This document shows, in pieces, positions 25,053 through 33,768 of a stretch of DNA of 64,000 nucleotides. Location: positions 1,054,001 through 1,118,000 of the forward strand of contig NZ_CP141615.1 in the NCBI RefSeq assembly GCF_035593305.1, written 5' to 3'. The notes beneath the pieces were generated by a model. It was not told the DNA's origin, made no database searches, and was given only the letters and a program-made list of their open reading frames with translations. The position numbers and the translations under genes were made by a program. This DNA is from Limnochorda sp. L945t (lineage in GTDB: Bacteria; Bacillota; Limnochordia; Limnochordales; Geochordaceae). Positions within the stretch are counted from its first letter, which is position 1, and every line of letters begins with the position of its first letter.

Positions 25053-26347
25053 AGGCGATGAGACCCCTTTCCCGGTGTGCTACGAGTCTTGGTGTCACCA
25101 GTCGCGCGCTGCAGCAAGCGCACCGCCCGTATGGCGTACCGCGCAATCCGGCGACTGCCGCCCGCCGGTCCCATACGGGCCTTTCCTATATCGCCCATAC
25201 GTTCCATGCGAGCAGGGTCGCTCAGGATGGCAGAGACGGCGTCGGCAAGGGCTTCACCCCGGGGGACCGTGACGGTGACGGCCTCCCCGAGGAGCCTCTC
25301 CTGCCGCCGGCAAAGTTCCTCCGTCACCTGCGGGCCCCTACCCGGGCACGTCACGACTGGCTTTCCAAGTCCCGCTGCTTGTTCGTTGGCGGTCCCCGCC
25401 ATCCCCATGACGACGGTGGCTTGCCGCAGAACGTCACCGAAGCGTGAAGCGACAACGGTCACCTTAGCCCCGCAAGATCCGTAGAGAAACCCCGCCTGCC
25501 CCGTGCCACCTCCGGCAGGCACCCATCGCCATCCGTCCGGCCAGTGTACCCCACCCTTGCTGGCGGGGAGGGGAAGGCTTTCGGCCCACGCCATGACGAA
25601 CGACAGGTAGGGATGACGGGCCGCGAGCAAGGGGACCGCGGAAAGAAGAATGGAGAGGTTGCGATAAGCCTCTGGGCGGCTCCCCGGCAGGATCGCTACG
25701 ACAGGCGACCCTGCCGAGTCGACGACAGGGCCCTCGTCCGTGAACGTCAAGGAGTCCATCATGGGATTGCCCACGAACCTGGCCCGCACTCCCAGGCCTG
25801 CGAGAGAGGCAGCGCTGAAGGCGTCCCGGGTGAAAACCCACAGCGCGGTACGTCGCAGGAGGGAAACGTCGAGGGGTGTCCACACATCGGACAGCCGATC
25901 CGACAGATAGGCGGAATCTGCAATGTCTACCATGATTAACGGGCGGCGCACGATCCATCGCGCCGTGTAGGGCATGAGCCGGTCGCCGACCCCTACCATC
26001 AGCGTGATGCCAACGCGCAGCCGGCACAATGTCCGTGCCTGGCGCAGGTGGAGCCGGAGGAGCCCGGCCCGGAGATCCTGCCATACGGCCCCCGGGCGCT
26101 GGATGCCAATGAACCCCCCGCTCGGCATCGAGGCCACAGGGGTCACGACGGGCAAACCTTTGCGACGATAGGCACCTCCCAGTCCCACAATGGATGCTGC
26201 CGGTACATCGATGTCCGGTGCGAGTTCGCGCAGTGCGGCGCCGATTTCGGCTCCCACCGCATCCTCTCCGTGGCCGTTGCTCACCACGAGGAGCTTGCCC
26301 GAACGGGCTCGCGAGATTGATCCCTGTGCCACGAGGCGATTGTACAC
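25049..26347 (-). CDS. Lipid-A-disaccharide-synthase-related protein
   Basis: 432 residues. The N-terminal VVSNGHGEDAVGAEI matches the NGHGED signature of the lipid-A-disaccharide-synthase-related family known from cyanobacteria and some other lineages. The C-terminal half has GT-B features (VAILPGSRPEAYRNL, VVMGMAGTANEQAAGLGKPV). It is related to but distinct from true LpxB, and its product is not established. It is the first gene of the minus-strand glycan operon and diverges from the Na/Pi-cotransporter-like gene. GTG 26347 is the start used. Base composition in this operon looks somewhat less GC-biased than in neighbours, which may indicate acquisition. Confidence 0.8.
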   Translation of the reverse strand: MYNRLVAQGSISRARSGKLLVVSNGHGEDAVGAEIGAALRELAPDIDVPAASIVGLGGAYRRKGLPVVTPVASMPSGGFIGIQRPGAVWQDLRAGLLRLHLRQARTLCRLRVGITLMVGVGDRLMPYTARWIVRRPLIMVDIADSAYLSDRLSDVWTPLDVSLLRRTALWVFTRDAFSAASLAGLGVRARFVGNPMMDSLTFTDEGPVVDSAGSPVVAILPGSRPEAYRNLSILLSAVPLLAARHPYLSFVMAWAESLPLPASKGGVHWPDGWRWVPAGGGTGQAGFLYGSCGAKVTVVASRFGDVLRQATVVMGMAGTANEQAAGLGKPVVTCPGRGPQVTEELCRRQERLLGEAVTVTVPRGEALADAVSAILSDPARMERMGDIGKARMGPAGGSRRIARYAIRAVRLLQRATGDTKTRSTPGKGSHRL

Positions 26348-26425
26348 CGGTGACCTGAAGCACGAAAAGGCGTGGAGGACGGCCTCTTCCTCATAGAGAC
26401 CCCACGCCGGCCGTAAGTTGGAGGT

Positions 26426-27322
26426 GTGCCCGCGGTCCTCGGAACAACGCTGGGATTGGTGCTGGCCGTCGCTGGTGTACGGCTGGCGTATCTCGCCATA
26501 CGCACGGCGGCCCGCTCATGGGTGCAGCGGTGGTTCGTCATCGCCGGCGATGGCCCGGTGGCTATGGCGCTGTCGGGCATGCTCGCGGCCGCTCTGGCTC
26601 ATAGCTCCAGCATGGTAGAGGTCCTTGCCCTCGGCCTCGTGCAGACGGAGGGCCTCCCCATGGCCCACGCTCTTTACGTCATCATCGGAGCCAACGTCGG
26701 GACGACGCTGACCGCACAACTCGTGGCGCTTCAGCTTCCGAGCGTGGGCATTGGGATGATGGCGGTAGGGGCAGGAGGCTACTTGCTGTCGAGACAGAGG
26801 GAGTTTTCCCTGGCCCTGTTCAGCATCGGTGCCTTCCTTCAAGGAATGGAGTGGATTGGCCGGTCGTTGGGCCCGCTGGCTACCGGAGTCTTGGGAGCCG
26901 TCGAAGGGTCTAACTCGGTCTTGAGGGCGTTTGGCCTGGGATGGCTGGTTACCTCCCTCATTCAGAGCAGCACCACGGTCACGACATCGGTGGTGAACAT
27001 GGTGGCGGCGGGTTTGATGGAGACTCGTCCCGGCGTTGCCGCCGTGCTGGGAAGCAATGTGGGCACGGTCACGACAGGATTGGTGGCGTCCCTGTTTATG
27101 GGAAGAGGGGCGACACGACTGGCGATGGCCGACTTCTTTCTCAACCTGGTAGGGGCGGCGGTGGCACTTGTCCTCTTCCGTCCTTTCCACGATCTCGTCA
27201 CGAGCCTGGCGGGCTCGGCTGCCCAGAGCGTGGCTCACGCCCATACCCTCTTCAACTTGCTGAGCGCACTGGTGAGTTTCCCCCTGGTACCGAAAATGGC
27301 CCGGTGGCTGGAAGGCCGGTAG
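26426..27322 (+). CDS. Na/Pi-cotransporter family protein lacking PhoU domain
   Basis: 298 residues, eight or so hydrophobic helices in an inverted duplication. The two QSS-type motifs AHSSSMVEVL and QSSTTVTTS and the paired GANVGTTLTA and GSNVGTVTTG are diagnostic for Na_Pi_cotrans (PF02690). It ends with AHTLFNLLSALV and lacks the C-terminal PhoU domain of longer NptA-type proteins. Proposed role: sodium-coupled phosphate transport. The start is uncertain: GTG 26426 sits directly on the GGAGG, so a later start such as GTG 26459 may be used. It is transcribed away from the glycan operon. Confidence 0.85.
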   Translation: MPAVLGTTLGLVLAVAGVRLAYLAIRTAARSWVQRWFVIAGDGPVAMALSGMLAAALAHSSSMVEVLALGLVQTEGLPMAHALYVIIGANVGTTLTAQLVALQLPSVGIGMMAVGAGGYLLSRQREFSLALFSIGAFLQGMEWIGRSLGPLATGVLGAVEGSNSVLRAFGLGWLVTSLIQSSTTVTTSVVNMVAAGLMETRPGVAAVLGSNVGTVTTGLVASLFMGRGATRLAMADFFLNLVGAAVALVLFRPFHDLVTSLAGSAAQSVAHAHTLFNLLSALVSFPLVPKMARWLEGR

Positions 27323-27377
27323 CCAGCAGGACACCGGCTGCCCGCAGGAGTCTTTGCCGGCGCGTGGAAAGGGCGGC

Positions 27378-27404
27378 GGCGGGAGCGGCACGCGGCCGCT
27401 CGCC
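27378..27404 (+). terminator. Weak hairpin after the Na/Pi-cotransporter-like gene
   Basis: A 7-bp plus 3-bp stem with a two-base bulge (27378-27389 with 27395-27404) followed by TCGTT. Plausible but weak terminator in the 177-base gap before the HlyD-like gene; nothing else is evident in that gap. Confidence 0.3.
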
Positions 27405-27499
27405 TCGTTACTGGAGTCTAACGGCAGTGGCCGGGCATGCAGGTAGGACCGGCCCGCCGCCGAAGGGTTTCTGAACCGCAGGTGGAGGAGAACGAACAC

Positions 27500-28420
27500 G
27501 TGGCGACGCCCGGGCGGGAGCAGCGGCGCCGGCACCGGGCCGGGCGGCTGCTGGTGGCGGCCGCGCTCCTGGGTTGGATGGGATGGGCCGGTTGGGGCGC
27601 CGGCGCCCGTTGGGTGGCGGCTGCGTGGGGCCCGGTGGACGTAGCGCGGTGGGGCCAGCTTTCCGAGGAGACGCCGGGCACGCTCTGGGTGGTTCGCCAG
27701 GAGCGGCTCTTGCGGGCACCTTCCGCCGGGAGGGTGCTCGCGCTCGTCGGCGAAGGAGAGGCCGTGCGCCGGGGTCAGGCCCTCCTGCGCGTGATCCCGG
27801 AGGGCGCCCAGGGCGGCGCGGCCACGCTATGGGCTCCGTCGGCCGGCATCGTGAGCTTCGTCTCCGACGGGCTGGAGGCCGCCGACGCCTTTTCTGCGCC
27901 GGCGCCTCCCCGGCCTCCCCGAGACGACTCGGCCCGGCCGGTTTCGCTCGTGGGCGGCGGCGTCGTCGCCCGAGGTCAACCCGTGGTGCGGCTCGTCGAC
28001 CACGCGGAGCTCCGCGGGATCTTTTGGCCCGATCGCCCCTCCCGGTGGCGACCGGCGGAAGGGCAACGGGTGGAGGTGTGGGTCGGGGCCGGCGGCACCG
28101 GGGTGCCCGGCAGCGTGACGAAGGCGCCAGCGGCGCCGGGAGGCTCCCTGGAGTTGCGGCTCGAACGCCAGCCTGTGGAGTGGCTGTACCGGCGGCTCGT
28201 GCCGGGGGTGCGGCTGGTCACCGGCCGCTACACCGGGGTGATCGTGCCATCCTCGGCGCTCGCCGCCCGTTCGGGGCACACGGGCGTCTGGGTGCAGACG
28301 GAGGGCGGGCCGGTCTTCGTGCCGGTTCAGGTGGTCGGACGCCTGGGCGGCCGGGCGGTCGTGCAGGGCGTTTCGGACAGGGTCAGGGTCTACCGGTGGC
28401 CGCGATGGCTGGGATCGTGA
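27500..28420 (+). CDS. HlyD/membrane-fusion-like protein with biotinyl-lipoyl-type fold
   Basis: 306 residues. One N-terminal transmembrane helix (about 16-38) is followed by beta-rich lipoyl-like halves (LRAPSAGRVLALVGEGEAVRRGQALLR in pieces, and VVARGQPVVRLVD). The arrangement resembles HlyD-family adaptors that are found next to sepF in several thermophilic Firmicutes. No transporter partner is adjacent. GTG 27500 is chosen because GGAGGAG lies nine bases upstream; an ATG at 27437 has no such site. A link to cell-envelope or division functions is inferred only from its position before sepF. Confidence 0.7.
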   Translation: MATPGREQRRRHRAGRLLVAAALLGWMGWAGWGAGARWVAAAWGPVDVARWGQLSEETPGTLWVVRQERLLRAPSAGRVLALVGEGEAVRRGQALLRVIPEGAQGGAATLWAPSAGIVSFVSDGLEAADAFSAPAPPRPPRDDSARPVSLVGGGVVARGQPVVRLVDHAELRGIFWPDRPSRWRPAEGQRVEVWVGAGGTGVPGSVTKAPAAPGGSLELRLERQPVEWLYRRLVPGVRLVTGRYTGVIVPSSALAARSGHTGVWVQTEGGPVFVPVQVVGRLGGRAVVQGVSDRVRVYRWPRWLGS

Positions 28421-28444
28421 GCGGCCTGGAGAGGTGAGGCGCAC

Positions 28445-28906
28445 ATGCCGGGCTTCATCGAGCGGGTCCTGGGATGGCTGGGCGTGGATGCGGAGGATGC
28501 GGCTACCGCCGAACGGACGCCGGCCCGCTCGCCGGCGCAGCTGCCCAGAGAGGCCGAGGCGGCTGCCCGGCGCTCCCGGGTGGTCCCCCTGGCGCCCTCC
28601 GCATCTCCTGGCGCAGGGGCCGCAGGCGCCGGCGGGGTGGCCCCGGCTCGCTCGCAGTCCAAGCTGATCGTGTCCGAACCGGCAGCGTTCGACGACGTAC
28701 AGGCCATTGCCGTTCACCTGCGAAGCCAGCGCCCTGTCGTGGTGAGCCTCCGGGCGGCCGACCGGGAGACCGCCCGGCGCATCGTGGACTTCCTCTCAGG
28801 GGTGGTCTTCGCCCTGGACGGCTCCATGCGGAGGATCTCCGAGGACATCGTGCTGTGCGCCCCAGGTGGCGTGGACGTCGAACTCGAAGGGACGACGACC
28901 CCGTGA
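28445..28906 (+). CDS. sepF: Cell division protein SepF
   Basis: 153 residues. An N-terminal membrane-binding amphipathic segment (MPGFIERVLGWLGV) and a Pro/Ala-rich linker precede the compact SepF core (about 72-145: FDDVQAIAVHLRSQRPVVV, ARRIVDFLSGVVFALDG). SepF tethers and bundles FtsZ at the division site. The position before proC and yggT agrees with Firmicutes gene order. The stop overlaps the proC start (GTGA). Confidence 0.92.
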   Translation: MPGFIERVLGWLGVDAEDAATAERTPARSPAQLPREAEAAARRSRVVPLAPSASPGAGAAGAGGVAPARSQSKLIVSEPAAFDDVQAIAVHLRSQRPVVVSLRAADRETARRIVDFLSGVVFALDGSMRRISEDIVLCAPGGVDVELEGTTTP

Positions 28907-29760
28907 AAGTAGCAGAGCGCGTCGCGGTCATCGGGGCCGGCGCCATGGGCGAGGCCTTCATCCGGGGCCTCCTGCGCGGCGGCTTCGTCAACCGTGAGCA
29001 ACTGGTGGCAACCGACAAGAGCAACGAACGGCGTGCGCACGTCGAGCAGAGCTATGGGATCCTCGTGACCCTGGACAACGCCGAGGCGCTCCGTACCGCC
29101 GATACCGCGGTCGTGGCGGTCAAGCCTCAAAACATCGTGGAGGCGCTGAGAGAGCTGGCTCCCGCCGTGGAGCCCCAGCGCCACCTCATCATCTCCATCG
29201 CCGCCGGGGTGCCCACGTCGACCATCGAACGGCGGCTGCCCCCTGGCACGCCGGTGGTGCGGGCCATGCCCAACATCGCGGCGCTGGTAGGGCAGGCGGC
29301 CACGGCCCTTTGCAAGGGTACCTTCGCCCAGGACGCCCACCTCCAGCGGGCGCTCGGCATCTTCGAGGCGATAGGGCGGGCCGTGGTCGTCGGGGAAGCT
29401 CTGATGGACGCGGTGACCGGTCTGTCGGGGAGCGGGCCGGCTTATGCGTACCTCATGATCGAGGCGCTGGCGGACGGGGGAGTGGCGGCGGGGCTCTCCC
29501 GGGAGGCGGCCATGTTCCTGGCTGCCCAGACCCTGGCGGGAGCCGCCCGCATGGTGCTGGACACGGGGCGCCACCCGGCGGAGCTGCGTAACTGGGTGAC
29601 GTCGCCGGCCGGCACCACGGCGGCAGGGTTGACCGTGCTGGAAAGCCGTGGGGTGCGAGGCGCGCTCATGGAGGCGGTGCTCGCCGGCACCCGCAGGTCC
29701 CGGGAGTTGGGGGAGGCGGGCCTGCAGCACCCGGCCGCCTCCGGGAGCGGAGGGGCTTGA
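28903..29760 (+). CDS. proC: Pyrroline-5-carboxylate reductase
   Basis: 285 residues. Rossmann motif VAVIGAGAMGEAFIRGL, VVAVKPQNI, VRAMPNIAALVGQAATAL and the C-terminal signature GLSGSGPAYAYLMIEAL with SPAGTTAAGL. It catalyses the last step of proline synthesis with NAD(P)H. GTG 28903 overlaps the sepF stop and YggT follows three bases after the stop, so sepF-proC-yggT form one operon. ProC in this site is common in non-Bacillus Firmicutes. Confidence 0.94.
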   Translation: MKVAERVAVIGAGAMGEAFIRGLLRGGFVNREQLVATDKSNERRAHVEQSYGILVTLDNAEALRTADTAVVAVKPQNIVEALRELAPAVEPQRHLIISIAAGVPTSTIERRLPPGTPVVRAMPNIAALVGQAATALCKGTFAQDAHLQRALGIFEAIGRAVVVGEALMDAVTGLSGSGPAYAYLMIEALADGGVAAGLSREAAMFLAAQTLAGAARMVLDTGRHPAELRNWVTSPAGTTAAGLTVLESRGVRGALMEAVLAGTRRSRELGEAGLQHPAASGSGGA

Positions 29761-29763
29761 CCC

Positions 29764-30027
29764 ATGGGCGCAGTGATGGGGTGGCTGGGCCTGCTCGTCT
29801 ACCGGTTGCTGGCGTTGTACAGCTGGATCCTGCTCGCGCGGGTGCTCGTCTCGTGGCTGCCCGTGGACCCATACCATCCTGCCGTCCGGTTCCTGCGGGA
29901 CGTCACGGAGCCGGTGCTGGCCCCCATCCGCAGGGTGCTGCCGCCCGTGCCGGGCATCGACTACTCGCCCATCGTGGCGTTCCTGCTCATCATGGTGGTG
30001 CAGCGGATCGTCCTGGCGGTCTTTTGA
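29764..30027 (+). CDS. YggT/YlmG family membrane protein
   Basis: 87 residues with two transmembrane helices (about 5-27 and 63-86) around a loop containing VDPYHPAVRFL and PVLAPIRRVLP, the YggT signature. The family is linked to division-site or photosystem assembly, but the biochemical role is unknown. It ends the sepF operon. Confidence 0.88.
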   Translation: MGAVMGWLGLLVYRLLALYSWILLARVLVSWLPVDPYHPAVRFLRDVTEPVLAPIRRVLPPVPGIDYSPIVAFLLIMVVQRIVLAVF

Positions 30028-30064
30028 AGCCGGGGCCCCGGCCCACTTTCACGGCCCGGAGCGC

Positions 30065-30093
30065 TTGATAGCGCACCCGGTGTGCGGTATACT
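30065..30093 (+). promoter_or_regulatory. Sigma-A-type promoter of ileS
   Basis: TTGATA (30065-30070) and TATACT (30088-30093) with an ideal 17-bp spacer, located about 37 bases after the yggT stop and immediately before the T-box leader. This is the best promoter in the window. Confidence 0.8.
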
Positions 30094-30099
30094 CGGAGC

Positions 30100-30416
30100 T
30101 AACATCGACATTTGCGTTTGCGTGCACAGGCGATGCGCGGGAGAGTAGCGACCGGCCTCTGTCCGGGAGCGAGCCGGGGTGGGTGCGAGCCCGGCGACAC
30201 GCGGTCGTGAAGATCACCCGCAAGCCGCCCGCCGAGCCGGGGCCTCGCGGTGCGCCCCGGGGTAGACCGGGCCGGAGAGGGCCGTTACCTCCTCCATCGA
30301 GTGGGAAGTTCCGTGCGCCGCGCCGGAGCCCGGTGCGGAGTGTGCGGTCTTTCAACGAGGGTGGTACCGCGTGAGCGATGGGGCTCTCGTCCCTTGGACG
30401 AGAGCCTTTCGTTTTT
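30100..30416 (+). promoter_or_regulatory. T-box leader (tRNA-Ile sensing) of ileS
   Basis: The 430-base gap before ileS holds a T-box riboswitch. The conserved T-box AGGGTGGTACCGCG is at 30358-30371, followed by an intrinsic terminator. A GGGAGAGTAG segment near 30139-30148 belongs to Stem I, and an ATC at 30213-30215 (in gaagATCacc) is the probable isoleucine specifier codon. Uncharged tRNA-Ile should stabilise the antiterminator and allow ileS transcription. The T-box motif and terminator are directly visible; the specifier is inferred from position and codon. Confidence 0.88.
30382..30416 (+). terminator. Regulated intrinsic terminator of the ileS T-box
   Basis: A perfect 11-bp stem (30382-30392 with 30396-30406), three-base loop and tttcgttttt tail, 11 bases after the T-box sequence. 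It is the conditional terminator of the riboswitch. Confidence 0.9.
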
Positions 30417-30459
30417 GAATGGGACCTGCGGGCCAACGAGACCGGGGAGAGTGGTACAG

Positions 30460-33273
30460 GTGCATCGTCCAACCCAGACCTCGACGACGAAGCAGACCGA
30501 GACGGCCGGGGGCAACGGCAAGGCGGACTGGTCGCGCACCGTGCTGACGCCCAGGACCGCCTTTCCCATGAAGGCCGACCTGCCCCGGCGCGAGCCCGAG
30601 ATCGAGCGCTTCTGGCAGGAGCACCGGCTGTACGACAAGCTCCAGCAAATGCGGCGCCAGGAAGGCGCTCCGCTTTTCGTGCTGCACGACGGGCCGCCTT
30701 ACGCCAACGGCAACATCCACCTCGGTACCGCTCTCAACAAGATCCTCAAGGACTTCATCGTCCGGGTCCGCTCCATGGAAGGGATGCGGGCGCCTTACGT
30801 GCCCGGCTGGGACACCCACGGCATGCCCATCGAGCACGAGGTGATCCGCCGGCACCGGATCGACCGGCACCAGATGTCGGTGCTGGAGTTCAGGCGGCGC
30901 TGCCGGGAGTACGCGCTCCACTTCGTCGACATCCAGCGGGAGGAGTTTAGGCGCCTGGGCGTCTGGGGCGAGTGGGAGCGCCCTTACCTCACCCTGGAGC
31001 CGGCGTACGAAGCGCGCCAGGTCGAGCTGTTCGGCGAGATGGTGGAGCGCGGGTACATCTACCGGGGGCTCAAGCCGGTCTACTGGTGCCCGCGCTGCGA
31101 GACGGCACTGGCCGAGGCAGAGGTGGAGTACCGGGATCACGAAAGCCCGAGCATCTATGTGGCCTTTCCGTTCAAGGACGGCTCCGGCGCAGGGCTGGAC
31201 CTGGCCGCCGCCGGGGCCTCGATGCTCATCTGGACGACGACGCCCTGGACGCTGCCGGCCAACCAGGCGGTGGCCGTGCACCCGGATCACCCTTACGTCT
31301 GGGCCCGCATCGCCGGGCGGGATCTGGTCGTGGCCGAAACCCGCCTCGCCTCCGTGGCGGCGCTGGCAGGCGAGGGGGCCCCCGCCGTGGTCCGGCGGCT
31401 CAAGGGGTTCGAGCTGTTGGGCGCCACGCTCATGCACCCGCTCGAGGCGCGGGAGGTGCCGGTGGTCGGCGACGACATGGTCAGCATGGAGCAGGGCAGC
31501 GGCGCCGTCCATATCGCACCGGGCCACGGCCAGGAGGACTACGAGGTGGGGCTGCGCTACCAGCTCCCGGTGGTGACGCCGGTGGACGACCACGGGCGGT
31601 TCACCGAGCTGGCCGGGCCGTACGCAGGGCTCGGGGTGGACGAGGCCACCCCCATCATCCTGCGCGACCTGGAGAGCCGGCACCGGCTGTTCCACTCGGG
31701 CCTGACCACCCACCAGTACCCGCACTGCTGGCGCTGCAAGGGGCCGGTGATCTTTCGCGCCACCGAGCAGTGGTTCGCCTCGGTGGACGGCTTCCGGCGC
31801 CAGGCCCTGGCCGCCATCGACCAGGTGCAGTGGGTACCGTCCTGGGGGAGGGATCGGATTCGCCGGATGGTGGCCGACCGGCATGACTGGTGTATCTCCC
31901 GCCAGAGGACGTGGGGGGTGCCCATTCCGGTCTTCTACTGCGAGGGGTGCGGTCGCCCGCTGATCGACCGGCGCACCATCCAGGCGGTGGCCGCCGTGTT
32001 CGCCCGGGAGGGGTCGGACGCCTGGTTCGCCCACGAGGCCGAAGAGCTGCTACCTCCGGGGACCCGGTGCCCGGAGTGCGGCAGCAGCCGCTTCGCGAAA
32101 GGGACCGACACGATGGACGTCTGGTTCGACTCGGGGTCGAGTCACGAGGCGGTGCTCACCCAGCGGGAAGAGCTGCGCTGGCCCGCCGACCTCTATCTCG
32201 AGGGCACGGACCAGCACCGGGGATGGTTCCAGTCGTCGCTGCTCACGGCGGTTGCCACCCGAGGTCAACCGCCGTACCGGGCCGTGGTGACCCACGGCTT
32301 CGTCGTGGACGCGCAGGGACGGGCCATGCACAAGTCCCTGGGCAACGCGGTCGCGCCCCAGGAGGTCATCGACCGGTACGGCGCCGACGTGTTGCGCCTT
32401 CTGGTCGCCTCGTCGGATTACCGGGAGGACGTGCGGGTCTCGACGGGCATCCTGGATCAGGTGGCGGACGCTTACCGGCGCATCCGCAACACGTTGCGCT
32501 TCTTGCTCGGGAGCCTGTTCGACTTCGATCCGGCGCAGCATCAGGTGCCGCTCGAGAGGATGCAGGAGCTGGACCGGTGGGCGCTGGCCCGCACCGCCGA
32601 CCTGGCGGAGCGGTGCGTCGGGGCTTACGGGCGCTACGAGTTCCACGTCCCGTACCACGAGATCTTGCGCTTTTGCACCGTCGACATGGGCGGGTTCTAC
32701 CTGGACGTCCTCAAGGATCGCCTTTACTGCGACGCCGCCGGCTCGCTCTCCCGGCGCTCGGCGCAGACCGCGCTCTACCACGTCCTCCAGGTGTTGGTAC
32801 GGCTCATCGCACCGATTCTCGTGCACACGGCCGAAGAGGTGTGGCAGCACGTGCCCGGCCCGAAAGAGGCGGAGAGCGTCCACCTCACCCGGTGGCCCGA
32901 GACAGCCCGGTGGCGTGACCCCGAGCGGCTCGCCCGGATGGAGCCGTTCTTCGAGCTGCGCCGCCAGGTGATGCGGGCCCTCGAGCAGGCCCGGGGGGAG
33001 GACCGGATTTCGACCTCGCTGCAGGCCGAGCTCATCGTCGAGGCTCCTGCCCGCTTGCTGGAGTCGTTGGGAGCCGGGCCCGAGACGCTGAGCGCCTGGC
33101 TGATGGTGGCTTCCGTGACCTTGCGGCCCGGGGCCGACTGGCACGTGGAGGTCGAGCCCACGCTCGCCGCGAAGTGCCAGCGCTGCTGGCGGTATGTCCC
33201 GTCGGTGGGCGAGATCCCCGGGCGCCCGGACCTGTGCGAGCGCTGCGCCGAGGTCGTCGCTTCGGGCGCCTGA
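30460..33273 (+). CDS. ileS: Isoleucyl-tRNA synthetase
   Basis: 937 residues. The HIGH region is PYANGNIHLGTALNK, the editing (CP1) domain contains LIWTTTPWTLPANQAVAV, the KMSKS loop is the variant MHKSLGN and the C-terminal zinc finger has CQRCW and CERC. The length is normal for bacterial IleS. GTG 30460 is selected because ggggag lies about ten bases upstream; an alternative GTG is at 30451. It is controlled by the T-box leader upstream. The gene order ileS, DksA-like, lspA, rluD-like, pyrR is as in B. subtilis, with an extra DUF5665 gene inserted. Confidence 0.96.
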   Translation: MHRPTQTSTTKQTETAGGNGKADWSRTVLTPRTAFPMKADLPRREPEIERFWQEHRLYDKLQQMRRQEGAPLFVLHDGPPYANGNIHLGTALNKILKDFIVRVRSMEGMRAPYVPGWDTHGMPIEHEVIRRHRIDRHQMSVLEFRRRCREYALHFVDIQREEFRRLGVWGEWERPYLTLEPAYEARQVELFGEMVERGYIYRGLKPVYWCPRCETALAEAEVEYRDHESPSIYVAFPFKDGSGAGLDLAAAGASMLIWTTTPWTLPANQAVAVHPDHPYVWARIAGRDLVVAETRLASVAALAGEGAPAVVRRLKGFELLGATLMHPLEAREVPVVGDDMVSMEQGSGAVHIAPGHGQEDYEVGLRYQLPVVTPVDDHGRFTELAGPYAGLGVDEATPIILRDLESRHRLFHSGLTTHQYPHCWRCKGPVIFRATEQWFASVDGFRRQALAAIDQVQWVPSWGRDRIRRMVADRHDWCISRQRTWGVPIPVFYCEGCGRPLIDRRTIQAVAAVFAREGSDAWFAHEAEELLPPGTRCPECGSSRFAKGTDTMDVWFDSGSSHEAVLTQREELRWPADLYLEGTDQHRGWFQSSLLTAVATRGQPPYRAVVTHGFVVDAQGRAMHKSLGNAVAPQEVIDRYGADVLRLLVASSDYREDVRVSTGILDQVADAYRRIRNTLRFLLGSLFDFDPAQHQVPLERMQELDRWALARTADLAERCVGAYGRYEFHVPYHEILRFCTVDMGGFYLDVLKDRLYCDAAGSLSRRSAQTALYHVLQVLVRLIAPILVHTAEEVWQHVPGPKEAESVHLTRWPETARWRDPERLARMEPFFELRRQVMRALEQARGEDRISTSLQAELIVEAPARLLESLGAGPETLSAWLMVASVTLRPGADWHVEVEPTLAAKCQRCWRYVPSVGEIPGRPDLCERCAEVVASGA

Positions 33274-33350
33274 GGTGGTGGGGCTGGGCCGCGGCAGGGC
33301 GGGGCACACTAGGCCGGGGCGGGGCGCGGGCGCTGTTGGGACTGCGTCGC

Positions 33351-33734
33351 ATGGCCTCCAAGCACGAAGGGGAAGGCGCCAGGTCCCACGATCGGGAGGC
33401 TCCTCCCGGTGCCGGCCGGCGCAGTACTGCACGGCGCCGGGCGCCGGCTTCGCCGGTCGGCAGGCTCATCCAGCGGCTGGACGACCTGGTGGCCGCGATG
33501 GAAAAGGCCAACCTGGCCGAGCTCGTGGAGCTCTACCGTAACCCGGCGCGCTTGATGTCGCTCAACTTCATGGCCGGAGTCTTCCGGGGGTTCGGCCTGG
33601 CAGTGGGCTTCACGGCCGTGGGCGCCATCTTCCTGTACCTGTTGGGGCGGCTGGCCGCCCTCAACATCCCGTACATCGGCGACTTCGTCGCGGAGATCGT
33701 CCGCATCGTGCAGACCGAGCTCGCGCGCCACTGA
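33351..33734 (+). CDS. DUF5665 small membrane protein
   Basis: 127 residues. A basic, disordered N-terminus is followed by ELVELYRNPARLMSLNFMAGVFRG, one hydrophobic helix (about 80-105) and IPYIGDFVAEIVRIVQ. This pattern is the DUF5665 family, short membrane proteins found in Firmicutes near ileS or division genes. Function is unknown. ATG 33351 lies 77 bases after the ileS stop. Confidence 0.75.
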   Translation: MASKHEGEGARSHDREAPPGAGRRSTARRRAPASPVGRLIQRLDDLVAAMEKANLAELVELYRNPARLMSLNFMAGVFRGFGLAVGFTAVGAIFLYLLGRLAALNIPYIGDFVAEIVRIVQTELARH

Positions 33735-33768
33735 TGAAACAGGCCCGCCCCGAGAGGAGTGGCGTTGG

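Noticed and set aside
25049-26347. True lipid A disaccharide synthase LpxB
   Set aside because: The NGHGED signature and overall pattern point to the related, functionally undefined family, and no other lipid A gene is in the window.
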